Below, piece after piece: positions 34,601 through 45,399 of a DNA stretch of 64,000 nt. Under the pieces are notes generated by a model. That model searched no databases, had not been told where the DNA came from, and worked only from the letters and a program-made list of their open reading frames with translations. Position 1 is the stretch's first letter, and each line of letters starts with the position of its first letter. Both the position numbers and the translations under genes were made by a program. The stretch is from Limnomonas spitsbergensis (lineage: Eukaryota > Chlorophyta > Chlorophyceae > Chlamydomonadales): assembly GCA_037349105.1 (NCBI GenBank), contig JAYJMM010000117.1, positions 930,001-994,000 of the forward strand. Reading direction: 5' to 3'.

Positions 34601-37600
34601 GCCGGGAAATTGTCGGCGGGAGCCGTGGTAGGAATATCAGTGGGAGTTGCCGCAGGAATGGCAGCGGGAGCCACGGGACGAAGAGCAGCGGCGGCATCAG
34701 CGGGCAGAATGTCAGCAGGGGCGGCGGGGGGGGCGGGAGGAATGGCAGCGAAAGGAAGAGCGTTGGGGGGAGCAGCAGGAAAAGCAACAGACAGCGGCGG
34801 TGTGGATAAGGTTGCCAGTCTACCGCTGGGCAGCAGCTCGTCGATTCACGGTGAGCGAATCCTGGTGAGTGCCCGCGCCCTCGTGCGCACGGCTGACAGA
34901 TGTGCGCTACCGGTTGGCGGCACGCCTGCTCTGAGGGACACGGCTGGCCCTGCAGCTGCGTCACACGTCAGCGCGCACCTGCCTGAGCTTGAAGAGGACG
35001 GTGTGCCGGTCCCTTCGGTTGGCTGCCCTGTGGTTGCTCCGGGTGCCTTGGTGGCTCAGGCGCACCTGTCCGCCGACGGGGGGGAAGTCGGTCAGCTGGG
35101 CGGCCGGGCTGGGCGGCCGGGCTCCGGTCGGGAAGAGGGTGAGATGCCATTGACTGCCGGTGGCGCGGACGTGGTGGGAGGAGGCAATGCTGAAGAGTTC
35201 GACGGCTCTGATAATAACGATGATGATGATAGTGATGAGGGTAATGAGGAGGAGGAGGCGGCGGCGGCGATTGGTGGCGGTGTGAAGCGCAGCCGCAGAT
35301 CGACGCGCGGCGGGGCGCGGGCGGTGGGCGGTGCAGGGGGCGGCGGTGGGGCGGCGGCCGCCGCCGCTGCCGCCGATGGTGCCCCTGTGGCCGTGACAGC
35401 GCAGCCAGGGCGCCAGGCGCTTCGCCAGCGCAGGCGGAAGATCAGCCTGATGGACGACGTTGCCGGCGGCCGGCAGCAGCAGCAGCAGCGGCCTGGCAGC
35501 TCCAGATCTGCTGCTGCGCCGAGCAGCCGCGAGGTGGGCCTGCTTGCTGAAATCAGGGAGTTTGAAAAGGCGAGGAAGAAGAAGCGGCAGCAGCACCTGC
35601 AGGCAGATGACGGCGGCGGAGGAGGAGGAGGGGAGGAGGGGGAAACAGCTTCTGCAGGTGGCAACAAGAGGGGGGGCAAGAGGGGGGGCGGACGAGGCGG
35701 CGGCGCCGCGGGTGCGGGCGGAGGGCCTGCGCCCCGCCATGAACACTACCAGGTCACGCGTCCACTGTGCCGTTTCTGGAGGCTCGGTCGCTGCAACAAG
35801 ACGGCAGGGGACTGCCCTTTCTCCCATGACTTCCAGCCGGTCACGCAGTTGCTTATACCCTGCTGGTGAGTCTGATGGAGGCTCGTAGATGTGCTGACGA
35901 GCAAATCGCTCTTATGACTTGGGTGTACCGTAGATTTGATTTGCCTTCCTTCGGGTATGAAAAAATGGTTTCTTGCAATGCTGCCGTCTGGGCAAAATTT
36001 CGACTAAAACCGAGACTACAACTCTATTTTTCTGACTGATACCGTATCTGGCGTTGACATTCGATCATTAGTAATTTCGTGGAACCCTCAACCCCAAACA
36101 ACGTTAATTATGAGGGAAGGCACAGCAAATCTACCGTAGGGGCGAAAGACTAATCGAACCATCTAGTAGTTGGTTCTCTCCGAAGTTCCCCCCAGGATAG
36201 CTGGAGCTTGATTCAGTTTTATCAGGTAAAGCGAATGATTCCCAGTTCGGACGCGCCCTCAAACATGACCCAAAGCCTTGACCTCCCTGAATCCTGTGAC
36301 TCAGCTACACGACAGCTTAAGTCTGGCCTCTGAGGCCAGAGGCCCCAGTCGTGGCCAGCCAAACTTGTAAGGGAACCAGTCTTAGGCTAGTCCTGGATTG
36401 GTCTACATCGGGCCTTTAGCGGCCAAGGGGCAGCCTGCTGAAGGTGGACTTATTGCCGAAAACTGAAACACTGCCTGAATCCATAACTTTTCCAGTCGGT
36501 CACACAGCTGCTCGTAAGCCATACTCTGCTGATGACTGCACGCCCTCAACCCTGACCTGATCCCTAGCAAACTCAACCTGAAACATGTCCAGCTGGTCAC
36601 ACAGCTGCTCATATTCCGCTGGTGAACGCACACCCTCAACCGTGACCGATAGCTTTGACCCCCTGAACCCGGACACGTCCAGCTGGTCACACAGCTTCCT
36701 ATACCCTGCTGGTGAACGCACGCCCTGAACCCTGACCAATAGATGTGAATCCCTGAGCCCTTAACATGTCCAGCTGGTCACACAACTGTTCATACCTTGC
36801 AGGTCGATACAAGTCATGACTTTTAGGGCGGTTGACGGAAGTGACATGCATGTGCTGGATTCATGCATGGCTAGGTTGATGCCATGCTGGCTGTTGTAAA
36901 TGCTGTGGGTACGATATGACCAGCCAAAGCATTGCTGCACCAAACGTATTTAGCGCAGCTGGCGTGGATTGACACCATTGCAATCTGGCTGTAGTAAATA
37001 TTTAGGGTTTATCCTAAAACCTGAAGCCTAAATGTTGTCGGTACGCTAGACGCTTGGTGGCCTCACAGCTCAGTTTTCATACAAACAGCCCTGCGTTATT
37101 CCTGTTGCGCAAGAAAAGTAGCTGCCCCCCCCCTGCTGCTTTGCAGGCAGAACCCGAACGGCGCTGCCCCCCCTTGCTGCGATGTGCCTGAAGGAAATAT
37201 TGCTGAACCGTCCCCCTGCTGTGTTTGCAGGCAGCACCGGAACGGGCGCTGCAACAAGGACGCTGCCTGCTGCCCCTTTTCCCACGACATCTCCCTGGTC
37301 GAGCCTTGCCAGATGCTCATCACCTCAGGCCGCTGCGACGGCGCCCGCTGCGCGCTCTCGCACGCGGAGCACGAGGAGACAGTCATGGAGCAGCTGCGGG
37401 ACTTCTACACGGACCGAGCGGAGAGGCGGGCCGGTTATGAGGCCCGCAACACGTCTGCCGCGGGGGCGGGGGCGGGAGGGCATATTGGGCAGGCCCGCAG
37501 CATGTCCTCGGCGGGGGCGGGAGCGGGAGGGCATGATGGGAAGGCCCGCGGCATGTTTGCAGCAGGGGCGGGGGCGGGGATGGGACGGCACATTGGGCAG

Positions 37601-37642
37601 GCCCGCGGTACGTCCGCGGCGGGGGCAGGCCGAGCATTGTGA
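31604..37642 (+). CDS. Large Ala/Gln-rich protein with three C-terminal CCCH zinc fingers (ZC3H4/6/8-like)
   Basis: Exons 31604-35865 and 37231-37642 join in phase (TG plus G) to give 1557 aa. The C-terminus has three CCCH fingers: CRFWRLGRCNKTAGDC..H, CWQHRNGRCNKDAACC..H (its first Cys is at the exon end) and CQMLITSGRCDGARC..H. The last finger is followed by HEETVMEQLRDFY. This order, with a Thr/Glu helix after finger three, resembles ZC3H4/6/8 and Drosophila Suppressor of sable, nuclear proteins that restrain unwanted transcription; function here is inferred. The rest is low complexity: a polyQ tract encoded at about 32705-32815, repeated GQVSWLAAAPA units (33390-33700), repeated GGMSVGVAGGIAAGA units (34430-34740) and an acidic run encoded near 35205-35260. 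The ATG at 31604 is the first in the long frame and is not independently supported. Confidence 0.7.
32700..32815 (+). repeat. CAG/CAA tract encoding polyglutamine
   Basis: An interrupted CAG/CAA run codes for about 30 Gln with scattered Leu-Pro and His. Mixed codons suggest it is older than a pure CAG expansion. Confidence 0.9.
33150..33700 (+). repeat. In-frame Ala-rich coding repeat
   Basis: Coding repeats of variable length with the core AGQVSWLAAAP recur about five times and are preceded by related RGSSLAAAAAA units. They lie in the zinc-finger gene's first exon. Confidence 0.85.
34420..34745 (+). repeat. In-frame Gly/Ala-rich coding repeat
   Basis: Four to five units of about 23-33 codons share GGMSVGVAGGIAAGA and RAAAASA. 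Length changes are in multiples of three, as expected of a translated repeat. Confidence 0.85.
35926..36138. mobile_element. MITE-like element with TACCGTAGATTTG termini
   Basis: A 213-bp segment bounded by an inverted repeat of about 24 bp: 13 perfect bases, then several mismatches before a shared TGCCTTCC. It has no coding capacity and lies in the intron of the zinc-finger gene. Two other elements here (40240-40742, 54321-54590) share the TAC(C/T)GTAGA end. A clear target duplication was not seen. Confidence 0.7.
36485..36810 (+). repeat. Four decoy copies of the zinc-finger exon 1 donor edge (about 92-bp period)
   Basis: The exon end TCCAGCCGGTCACGCAG through CCCTGCTGGTGAG recurs from 36491, 36588, 36678 and 36769. 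The third copy is nearly intact, including a donor-like CTGGTGAACG. A weaker copy may lie near 36245. Confidence 0.85.
37131..37172 (+). repeat. Decoy copy of the zinc-finger exon 2 acceptor edge
   Basis: CTGCTTTGCAGGCAGAACC with GAACGGCGCTGC repeats the true acceptor and first codons of exon 37231-37642, about 90 bp upstream. Confidence 0.75.
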
Positions 37643-40235
37643 GGGGCTAGCAGCTGGGGGCAGGGCTGTCACCTCCTCCAAGGTGCATTGTCCTGCGTAC
37701 CGTACGCAGAATTTGTGTCTTTATTCGTTTATAGGAATGTTGATTGCACCGAAATTTAAAATGTCCCCCCAAAATGATAACATTTCAGAAATAAATGACA
37801 GGGCCCGATTATCGACCGGTATCCTACATAGCTTCAGGAACCTGGACTTGGTCAAACCCATAGTAGGCCTCCCATGTCCTCGCTTTCATTATATGTCTCT
37901 TCTTGACTTCTTCCAGGCTTGGGTGTGCAAGTTTTTCTCGTTCAGGGCTGGGGGGCTTACTTCAAAGACAGGTGAAAATCCAGAATATTAAAACAGAAAA
38001 CAAATGAGTGAGGGCTTCGCCCTTTGCTCCACAACTCATGAAACACTATTCAGCTATTCCATCTCATTGTACTGTATTAAGGAGTTTCTGTCCTGTGTCA
38101 AGTTGTTACCTCCCTTGCTGGTCGGTGTTTCTGTCAGTGTGCGCCAAACCACATTCGGGGAGCCGCAGTGCAGCGTCCACGGGGCGGATGGGGACCAAAC
38201 CGTGACCGACCTAAGGCCTACTTGTTGGGATTGCAACATCTTGGTTAGCATGGGCCAGAGTGTAATGATATAGACATGAGCCCCACAAAGCACGCACATG
38301 TGGGCCTTACCTGTATAATGTCAGCCTCCTCATTCTCCTCTACTTTTTGGAGCCCTGTTGATTGAGCCACTGGCCATTGGCCAGTCCGTCCGTACCTTAA
38401 GGTTCAGGGAGTGGGGAGAACAGAGGGATGGACCATACACAAAATTGTATTACCACACTCGGTATGACGCCCTGCAAACTGGGAAGACCCACACCAAAGC
38501 TTAGAGGAATCTCGTATAAAGTCTTGCGGGCATGGCAAGTGTCAAGTTAGGGTTAAGGGTGTAGTCCTTAATTAGGGTAATCAGGCCACCTACACGTAGA
38601 CAGGCCCATCACTCTATCACTCTACATCCAGTACATCCAGGCCGGCTGCATATAAACAGGCCCACCATTCTAGATCCAGTACATCCAGGCCAACTACACA
38701 TAGACAGGCCCACCAATCGATCCATGACCGCTGTCTGGGGCTCCCAGCCCCATAGGTCAGCTCTTTATTGCCAGATTTTTAGGTTAAGAATGGTGACATT
38801 TCACTCGAGGTGCAAGCACGCGGCTTGCTTGTTTTGTAAGGGAGCATTCTAACTTGTCTAGGGTTTATCCACTGCTGCCCATATCCAATTTCTCGGAGGG
38901 GGGCGACATCTTGCTATCCAATGTGCGTTTTTGCATGCATCGGTCTTAGCATTTGTCTGATGGGCAGCTGCGGCATGTTCACAGCTCACACCAGGTTCAC
39001 ATACATGCATTTTGGGCATTTTCCAAGCGAGATTTAAACTCTACCGTTCGCTCTCAATCGGACATGCGCGTATGCACATACGTTCCATGCATGCATGGCG
39101 GCATGTTGGAGGTCTCGTCAGATACCTCATGAGCCAGACACCTTCTTGACATTCAATTCTCAAGTTCGGCCCCGATTCGGTTAAGCCCACTAGGGCATGC
39201 ATGAGGGGCTGAAGGCTAGAACCAGCGTTACCAGATACAAAAACACTGTGCCGATGGGAAGCGATCCCGGAGCTCCCTGGTTGCTGCGATTAGCCTGCTG
39301 CTGATTTGAAATTTGATCCCGGCCATCAAGTTGGGCCTGGTTGATGGGCTGGTAAATCTCTGCCTTGGATTGCGCCGCACGGCGGAACCCCGTACGTGGA
39401 AGCTGAGATGTTGCATATTCATGTACAGCGTGCGTGGAAGAGGCGATGATCGTCGGGGTCGAAGACGGGATCCTCAAAGGAAAGGCCGTGGTACTGTCGG
39501 AACTGGTAGCGATTCAAACAATGTTAGACTGTTCGCAAATATTCCTTCCATTGATGTCAATGTATATTATTTAGTGCCGTATACTTCCTCGCGCTTCCTT
39601 CGTTTGATACGGTACGAGTTTTTCGCATTTACTGATTTATCAATTTGACAAAACACTTCAATACAGGTCCCCCTGCGTTTAGTCAGCACAATGAATTTCG
39701 CCAACGGTAACCTGCTTCATGGAGTTATCGGCAGACTACTCGGACGGCAGGAACATCGCATTGCTCGGCAAGGATCTGCTCACCTGCCAGGATTGGTGGG
39801 TGATTATTTTGAAAGCCAGGGGATACCGTTATACCGTTTGTTAGTATCACCAAGCCTCTCTAGTCTAGATTGCAGCTTGGTAATATATTTTAGCTAGATA
39901 GATCATAGTGAAAAACAACTATGCTTTTGTAGAACTAAACCAGGCAGCACTAGTCAGTAATGAGCACTTCGGTATGGATTCTCGCTGTTTAAACCAGGCT
40001 GCTGTGGGCTGTGGGTCATGATCATAGCTTCTCCCTGTTTAAACCAGGCTGTGGATCCTGATCCTAGATTTTCCTTGTTTAATCCATGTGGGTCCTGATC
40101 CTAGATTCTCGTTGTTTAAGCCATGTGGGTCCAGATCCTGGATACTTGTTGTTTAAACTTTAAACCACAAGGGTCTTGATCCGAGAATCTTAGAATCTGG
40201 GATCAAGACCCATGTGGTTTAAACAGCGAGAATCT
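37643..40235. other. No gene recognised; short repeats
   Basis: About 58-bp repeats containing CAGGCCCACCATTCTAGATC lie at 38590-38720. Positions 39970-40235 hold roughly 46-bp repeats (GTTTAAACCAGGCTGTGG, GATCCTAGATTCTC), the last in inverted orientation, so a hairpin is possible near 40140-40235. A minus-strand ORF at 39190-39477 ends in a hydrophobic stretch (GTVFLYLVTLVLAF) and could be a tail-anchored product, but nothing else supports it. Confidence 0.45.
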
Positions 40236-40239
40236 AGGA

Positions 40240-40742
40240 TACCGTAGAACCGGTTTCACTCCACTATTAATTGAATATTTTGGGGGGAGCGCGGACAGCC
40301 TGCGCAGTAAAATTAATTACAGAATTCATGCTGCGCGAACTTCTCAGTCACAGAGCAATACAACTATTTGAGGGGGTGCGCGGACTAATTTCCGGGGCTA
40401 AACATCAAATTTCTGCCACAACTCGTCCCACACGCCAAACGATACGTCATCGGTTGCGAATTCGACGCCGTGTACTGTTCGTTTGGTCCCCAAGCGATGT
40501 TTTTGCTTGTGTTGACAGCACGTAGTGGCTATCTGCCCTACGCGAAGTTGGTTTGTTTGTAGCTGCGCGGACATTTATCAATAAGATTTTAAGGGCTGCG
40601 CACTCAGGAAATAAAACTATTTGCTCAGAATGGCTGCTGCGCGGTAAAAGTGGTGCGAGAACACATGCCTTTTTTTGCTGCACGGACGATTTGCTCAAAT
40701 ATTGAAATCAGGGGTGCGCAAACCCTATTCGGTTCTACGGTA
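40240..40742. mobile_element. MITE-like element with TACCGTAGAACCG termini
   Basis: A 503-bp non-coding segment with perfect 13-bp terminal inverted repeats. Internally GCGCGG and TGCGCGNAC motifs recur, a feature also seen (in the opposite orientation) in the element at 54321-54590. Confidence 0.7.
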
Positions 40743-41117
40743 GATCCCATATTCATTAAAAAACAAGGGAATTTAACGTCCAAGCTCATAAGTCATAATA
40801 GGGTCAAAACAGCAAGGGGTCAAGTATGGAATAGGCAGTATTCATAGATAGGGCCAATATGGCTTGTGGGCCTAGGACTATTCATCTTAAATGATCCAGC
40901 CCCGACTGATACCATTGTTCCTCCCTCTCGTCAATGCAGATTGAAATCATTGAATCTTCTGTGTCAGCGCTTTCATCCGGATCTTCAGTGTTGAGGGTGG
41001 CGCAGCCTGCAATTGGATGAGCTGCAAGCGCTGGTGTGGATGGCCCCCCTGCTGGCCCCCCTGGCTCGGCTGGACCTGTTGGCCAGGATGGCCCGCCTGG
41101 CCTCGCCGCCCTTCCTG

Positions 41118-41368
41118 GCCGGGCAAGGTAGCACGAAATAGTGTTTTGGGCATTCATATCATATCATATCGTCCGATTTTTGACAGACCATATCAAGGGG
41201 TTAATATGGGAGGTTTGGATTGGGAGCTCGAAAATTCTCTTGTATCAGACTGGAATTTTCAGATATGGAATCAGCAAGCAAGAATGAAACAACACAAGCA
41301 TAGTCAACGCTCCATCGATATGTATATGATATGCTGACTTACTATTTTGTGCTACCTTGTGGCCGGGC
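41118..41368. mobile_element. Possible small inverted-repeat element
   Basis: The segment starts with GGCCGGGCAAGGTAGCACG and ends with its approximate reverse complement (TGTGCTACCTTGTGGCCGGG). It is about 251 bp, non-coding, and stands 230 bp left of the LTR element. Confidence 0.5.
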
Positions 41369-41598
41369 TAACATGCCAGGTCACGGCCAGCCTCGGCCCG
41401 AGGTCTCCGCCCTGACGCCGCCCCCCCTGGCCCAGCTAACGTGCTAAGGTCACGGCCAGTCTCAGCCCGGGCTCTCCGGCCTGCTACGGCCACTTCTGCA
41501 CATCTCCGGGCAGGTGCGACCTTAAATCTATCTCCCAGTGTCACGTGGCAGCAGTGAACATGAAGTTTCACTGCGCACAGAAGACACTATGGTCCTAT

Positions 41599-42396
41599 TG
41601 GAGTGCTAAGTGCCCTTTATAGGGGTTAACTAGCGTGTGCAGGAGCGATAAACTGCTGGCAGACAGTTTATCCTCGACTAATCCTCGGGTTACTGCACTA
41701 ACCTATGATGATTCCTCTCTTACTGTTGACAAAAGTAGCGAAGTGAACTCGTTCCTGCTGGGGCTAGTTGTACTGAAGCCGACTGTTGACAGTAGGAAAT
41801 GGTGTGGAACGGACTTGAGAGTCGATCCAGCCGAAGTGATGAGAAAGGAGGAGCCGAAGAGGCGACTCTTTGATGAGGAGGATCGGCTGCTGGTGCAGTA
41901 AATCGACTTGGTAGCCAGAAAAGGCCTGGGTAGCAGCTCACAGTGTCGAATTATAGCCTAGAGATAGAACTGTTGAAGCTCACAGTGTAGGGTATAATCG
42001 AGAGATAGAGCTGAGATGGATGAAGTAGAGAAGCTGATGCTAGAGATCACGAATAAGTGTAGTGGTTAACTAGAGATATTCGATCAGTGTAACGATCAGG
42101 GCCTATTACTGAATGATGTGGTCTTGGAGAAATAGGATCAGTGTAGTGTAAACTAGAGATCTCCTATTAGTGCAGTGTCCTGGCCTTGATAAGAGGCCGA
42201 AATATCACAGTTGGACGTTAATCCCAGAACAGTTTACAGATAGCAGGGTGATTCAACTTCGGTATGTTACTTGAGTAAGAAGAGAAGAATGCCTGGAGTT
42301 AGCCAGGCATCTTCTAAGTACCACAAACAGATGAAATCCGAAACCAAAAAGCGGTACAAGCCACCCATACGTGCGGTGCACCCATACGTCGTGACA
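41599..42396 (-). repeat. 3' LTR (798 bp)
   Basis: Reads TGTCACGACG...GCACTCCA in element orientation, with the usual TG/CA ends. It differs from the other LTR at only about three positions by eye (41705, and two near 42030), so the insertion is recent. Confidence 0.9.
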
Positions 42397-44436
42397 GCTG
42401 TCACGAGGCAGCAGTGAACATGAAGTTTCACTGCGCACAGAAGACACTCCCCCCCCAGTCCGACCTTCATAATGCAAGAGCTTAATTAAGGGAGGACTGT
42501 ATAAGTACCTCCCTGGCCAATTTCGCAGGATGAAAACCCCAGTGGGGAAACCCTGACGGCCATAATAAAGGACTGTAAACAGTTACCTTTCAAAAATGCT
42601 ATGGAGGTTTACGATCCATAGCATGTAATCTTGTGGTTGTGCAGTAGGCTACGTGGCGTTATGGGGCACGACATTGACGGTCATAAGGAAGCCCTCTTGC
42701 CAACATAACGTCTGCACTCAAACACCACAAGATTCTCCCCCCCAGCTCTTGACACTATCAGCTTCCCCGCCAGCGCCCGTGTCGATTGTCCCATCAGTCC
42801 ATCCCTCGCCAGCCGACCACGGCTCCAAGGCTCCACTCCACGACGCGTTCTTTATTGGCAGGCCTACCTATCCATGTACTCTATCCCTCTTCGCATTATG
42901 CGCCCCAGACCACTATTTGACTCAACTCGCTTTATGCGCCCCGGGCAATCCCACGCGTGCACGCGTCTCCTGCACCCTACGTGCTTCTTCACTCCACTCT
43001 CTGATGCACTAGACCTGCCAGCGTTAACGCCCCGACTCGGTCTCCTCAATTCCCCTCTGCTGCGCAGATTTCTCACACTAATATCTCCCATTGTCCCCAA
43101 ATTCCCCTCTAATCCTGCTGACTACCCTCAAATCACCGCACTCGGGCTATCACTCACTATCGCAGCATGCGCCCCATGACCTCCCGTGACGCAAAGACCA
43201 GAATCCACACCCTAGGCCCAGCCCCACTCCCTTCCCCAGACCCTCCAGACACCGCCTTAATGGCCATCCTCCCCTGCAACTGTAGTTGCCAGAGCCACTC
43301 AAACCTTGCTGGAGAACACCTCAGAAAACTAACCGCTACCAAGCAGCAGACCACGTGTGGGACTGCGTGTACTGCGACAGCGAGCACAATGTCCTCGAGT
43401 GCTGCCGCTGGGTGGACAATGATGACGTGGAGACCGTGATGCTTCTTCAGAAACCGATACGAGGCGGGCTGCATGGGGTCTAAGTGATAATCCGTCCTGC
43501 CCGCGGGGTCGTTGCAGTTGGTGATGACACCTGGTCATCGGTTCTCCAGCATGGCAACAGAAACACGGGGCTCAGAACACATAAGCACGACGCTGGGAGA
43601 GAGACTGAAATCAACAGCGGCGCACAGCACATCACATTCAATGACAGATAATGGCGACCACCCTAGCAGCGCGGTTCTTGGATCACGGTTTAACTCAGTA
43701 ATGATTAACTCGACTGCAGTGTCTCGTCTAAGTGCTCCGCGGTATAACCGTCAGGCTGCCAGCCGTGTGCCGCCCACGACCTGTCGACCGCTGCAGCGGC
43801 CCGATTCCTAGCACGCAATGTACGCTCGGACAATTGCTGTCGCTGGGCAGAGACACGTGACTGGAACATCTGCACAGTGCAGGGACCATCCATCACTCAG
43901 CCATAGGCATAGAGGAGGGTAGGTCAGGAAGAACTACTACTTCCTTCTCATAGAGAAGGAAAGATAAAGGACACGGAGCACGTCCTAATGACGTGCCTTG
44001 TCCTGCTCGCTTGCCTTGGGAATACCGGGAAGACCAAACTCTCAGAACTAGTCTACGAGCTCATGATATCTTAAGCTTTTTATTAACTCGAATCCCCACT
44101 CACTTGGAGCTTGGATTGGTCGCATAGCGACCACAACTTAGAACGATCCTTACCGTGAAGGAGGCATGTCTCTACTTAGCGTGAGTTTTGCAGACACTGT
44201 CTTACGCTGATCCAGGTACTCACTTGTATGAGTGAAGACCCTCCTGCAGGGTCTGGGAAGGCGAAAGCACATTGGCGTCAGCACATGGTACTCATGAATG
44301 ATAAGCAGGCAACATCCCCCCCCCAGCCTAGGAAGGAACAGACATAGGCTGGTAAACTGCAATGAGTGAGGTATCATGGGAAAATGTCTACGTCATTGGT
44401 GAAGCACTGCAGCTGTCATTCTAATTGCAAAACATT
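42397..44436. other. 3' internal region of the LTR element, degenerate
   Basis: Non-coding on the element strand as far as I can see. On the plus strand, 43340-43480 encodes CVYCDSEHNVLECC, with the same CX2CX3HX4C knuckle spacing as the Gag. Positions 43950-44080 encode KDTEHVLMTC, a motif reminiscent of the C-terminus of non-LTR reverse transcriptases. These suggest older, nested element fragments in reverse orientation. Confidence 0.45.
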
Positions 44437-45399
44437 TCAGCCAGAAATCTGTGTCGGGCTTCTAAGCACAACCGGGAGCGACAGGGCAAAGGGGGGGTCG
44501 ATGGAGGTCAAGCGGAGCGATTCCGCCCCAACATCATGCACAGCACTGTACTGAGCTCCGTCTGGGTTTCCGAAAAGAACGGAAAATGAAGCATTGCTTG
44601 GTTCTTTAACGACCAGCATGCAGTGATCTGTGCGCAGCTCAGTCGAACCAGACCCATACGAGACTCTGATCGGTCCAGTGACCCCCAGAATCGTGCTAGA
44701 GCCATTGCTCGTGTTCAGTGCAATATCATATGATACAACGGGGATACCGAGGCGAGCCGCCTCGACGTCAGTGATCAGGAAACAGTTCGAGCCGAAGTCA
44801 AGCATAGCCTTGCGAGGCAGGAACTTCTGATTGTGAATCAGGATCCCCACACACTCACTTGGTTTGTTGACTGGGTTCAGGAAGTAGAACAGACGACCTG
44901 GAAGGCGCTTGAAATATTCAGTAATGACCGGTGCACAGCTGACCAGTGCTGATAGAATGACCGGGTCAGCGACCTGGAGAGAACCTACCGTGAACGACTC
45001 GGGCAAGACCCTCTTTTCTCCAGATGGAAGGACGAGCACAGCAGGGATACGCAGTTGGAAAGCAGGATCACTGTCACTGCTCCCCCCGTCTTTAACCTCC
45101 ACTGAACCCTCGGCGTAACTCTCAACCCCAGAAGGGACGGCTATCCCAGGTTGCCACCTGGCAGATCTTGCACCGTGGGAATTCGTCACACCGGTGACGT
45201 TATCTCTTGGGTCCAACCTTGGATTCTCCGAACCCGAAGGTCGCTCATGCCAGGCATACTTAACTGTGTTTCGAATAGGGACCCCTGCGGGTTTCCCGAA
45301 CGACTCCGGAAAAAATTTCCCCCCCATTTTGGCATATCTTTCCTTTGCTGCCCCCAAGGTGTTTGCCAGGGAAATGGGCTGTTCCTCAGGGCAGTACCG
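44437..45399 (-). CDS. Retropepsin-like protease region downstream of the gag UGA
   Basis: About 320 codons in the same frame as gag, separated only by the UGA at 45400-45402 and lacking an early ATG. The core AMLDFGSNCFLI followed by DVEAARLGIPV matches the aspartic-protease pattern, with DFGS in place of the usual D(T/S)G(A/S). A downstream hydrophobic strand and TDHCMLVV fit the fold. The Phe in the active-site motif is unusual and might lower or alter activity. Expression would need stop-codon readthrough or internal initiation. It ends at a TGA; no reverse transcriptase follows. Confidence 0.6.
   Translation of the reverse strand, partial: RYCPEEQPISLANTLGAAKERYAKMGGKFFPESFGKPAGVPIRNTVKYAWHERPSGSENPRLDPRDNVTGVTNSHGARSARWQPGIAVPSGVESYAEGSVEVKDGGSSDSDPAFQLRIPAVLVLPSGEKRVLPESFTVGSLQVADPVILSALVSCAPVITEYFKRLPGRLFYFLNPVNKPSECVGILIHNQKFLPRKAMLDFGSNCFLITDVEAARLGIPVVSYDIALNTSNGSSTILGVTGPIRVSYGSGSTELRTDHCMLVVKEPSNASFSVLFGNPDGAQYSAVHDVGAESLRLTSIDPPFALSLPVVLRSPTQISG

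Noticed and set aside
31612..35827. Minus-strand and off-frame Ala/Gly/Leu-rich ORFs overlapping the zinc-finger gene
   Set aside because: They are shadows of the GC-rich coding repeats; only the plus-strand frame leads into the CCCH fingers and splices in phase.
40882..41157. Collagen-like GP-rich minus-strand ORF
   Set aside because: It is short, starts inside an inverted-repeat element and has no splice or domain support.
41635..41901. 88-codon ORF present in both LTRs
   Set aside because: It is on the strand opposite to gag, inside the LTR, and is preserved only because the LTRs are near identical.
43705..43896. Minus-strand ORF with RARNRAAAAVDRSWAAHGW
   Set aside because: It is short and isolated in the degenerate 3' part of the LTR element; it could be Gag-derived but cannot be assigned.
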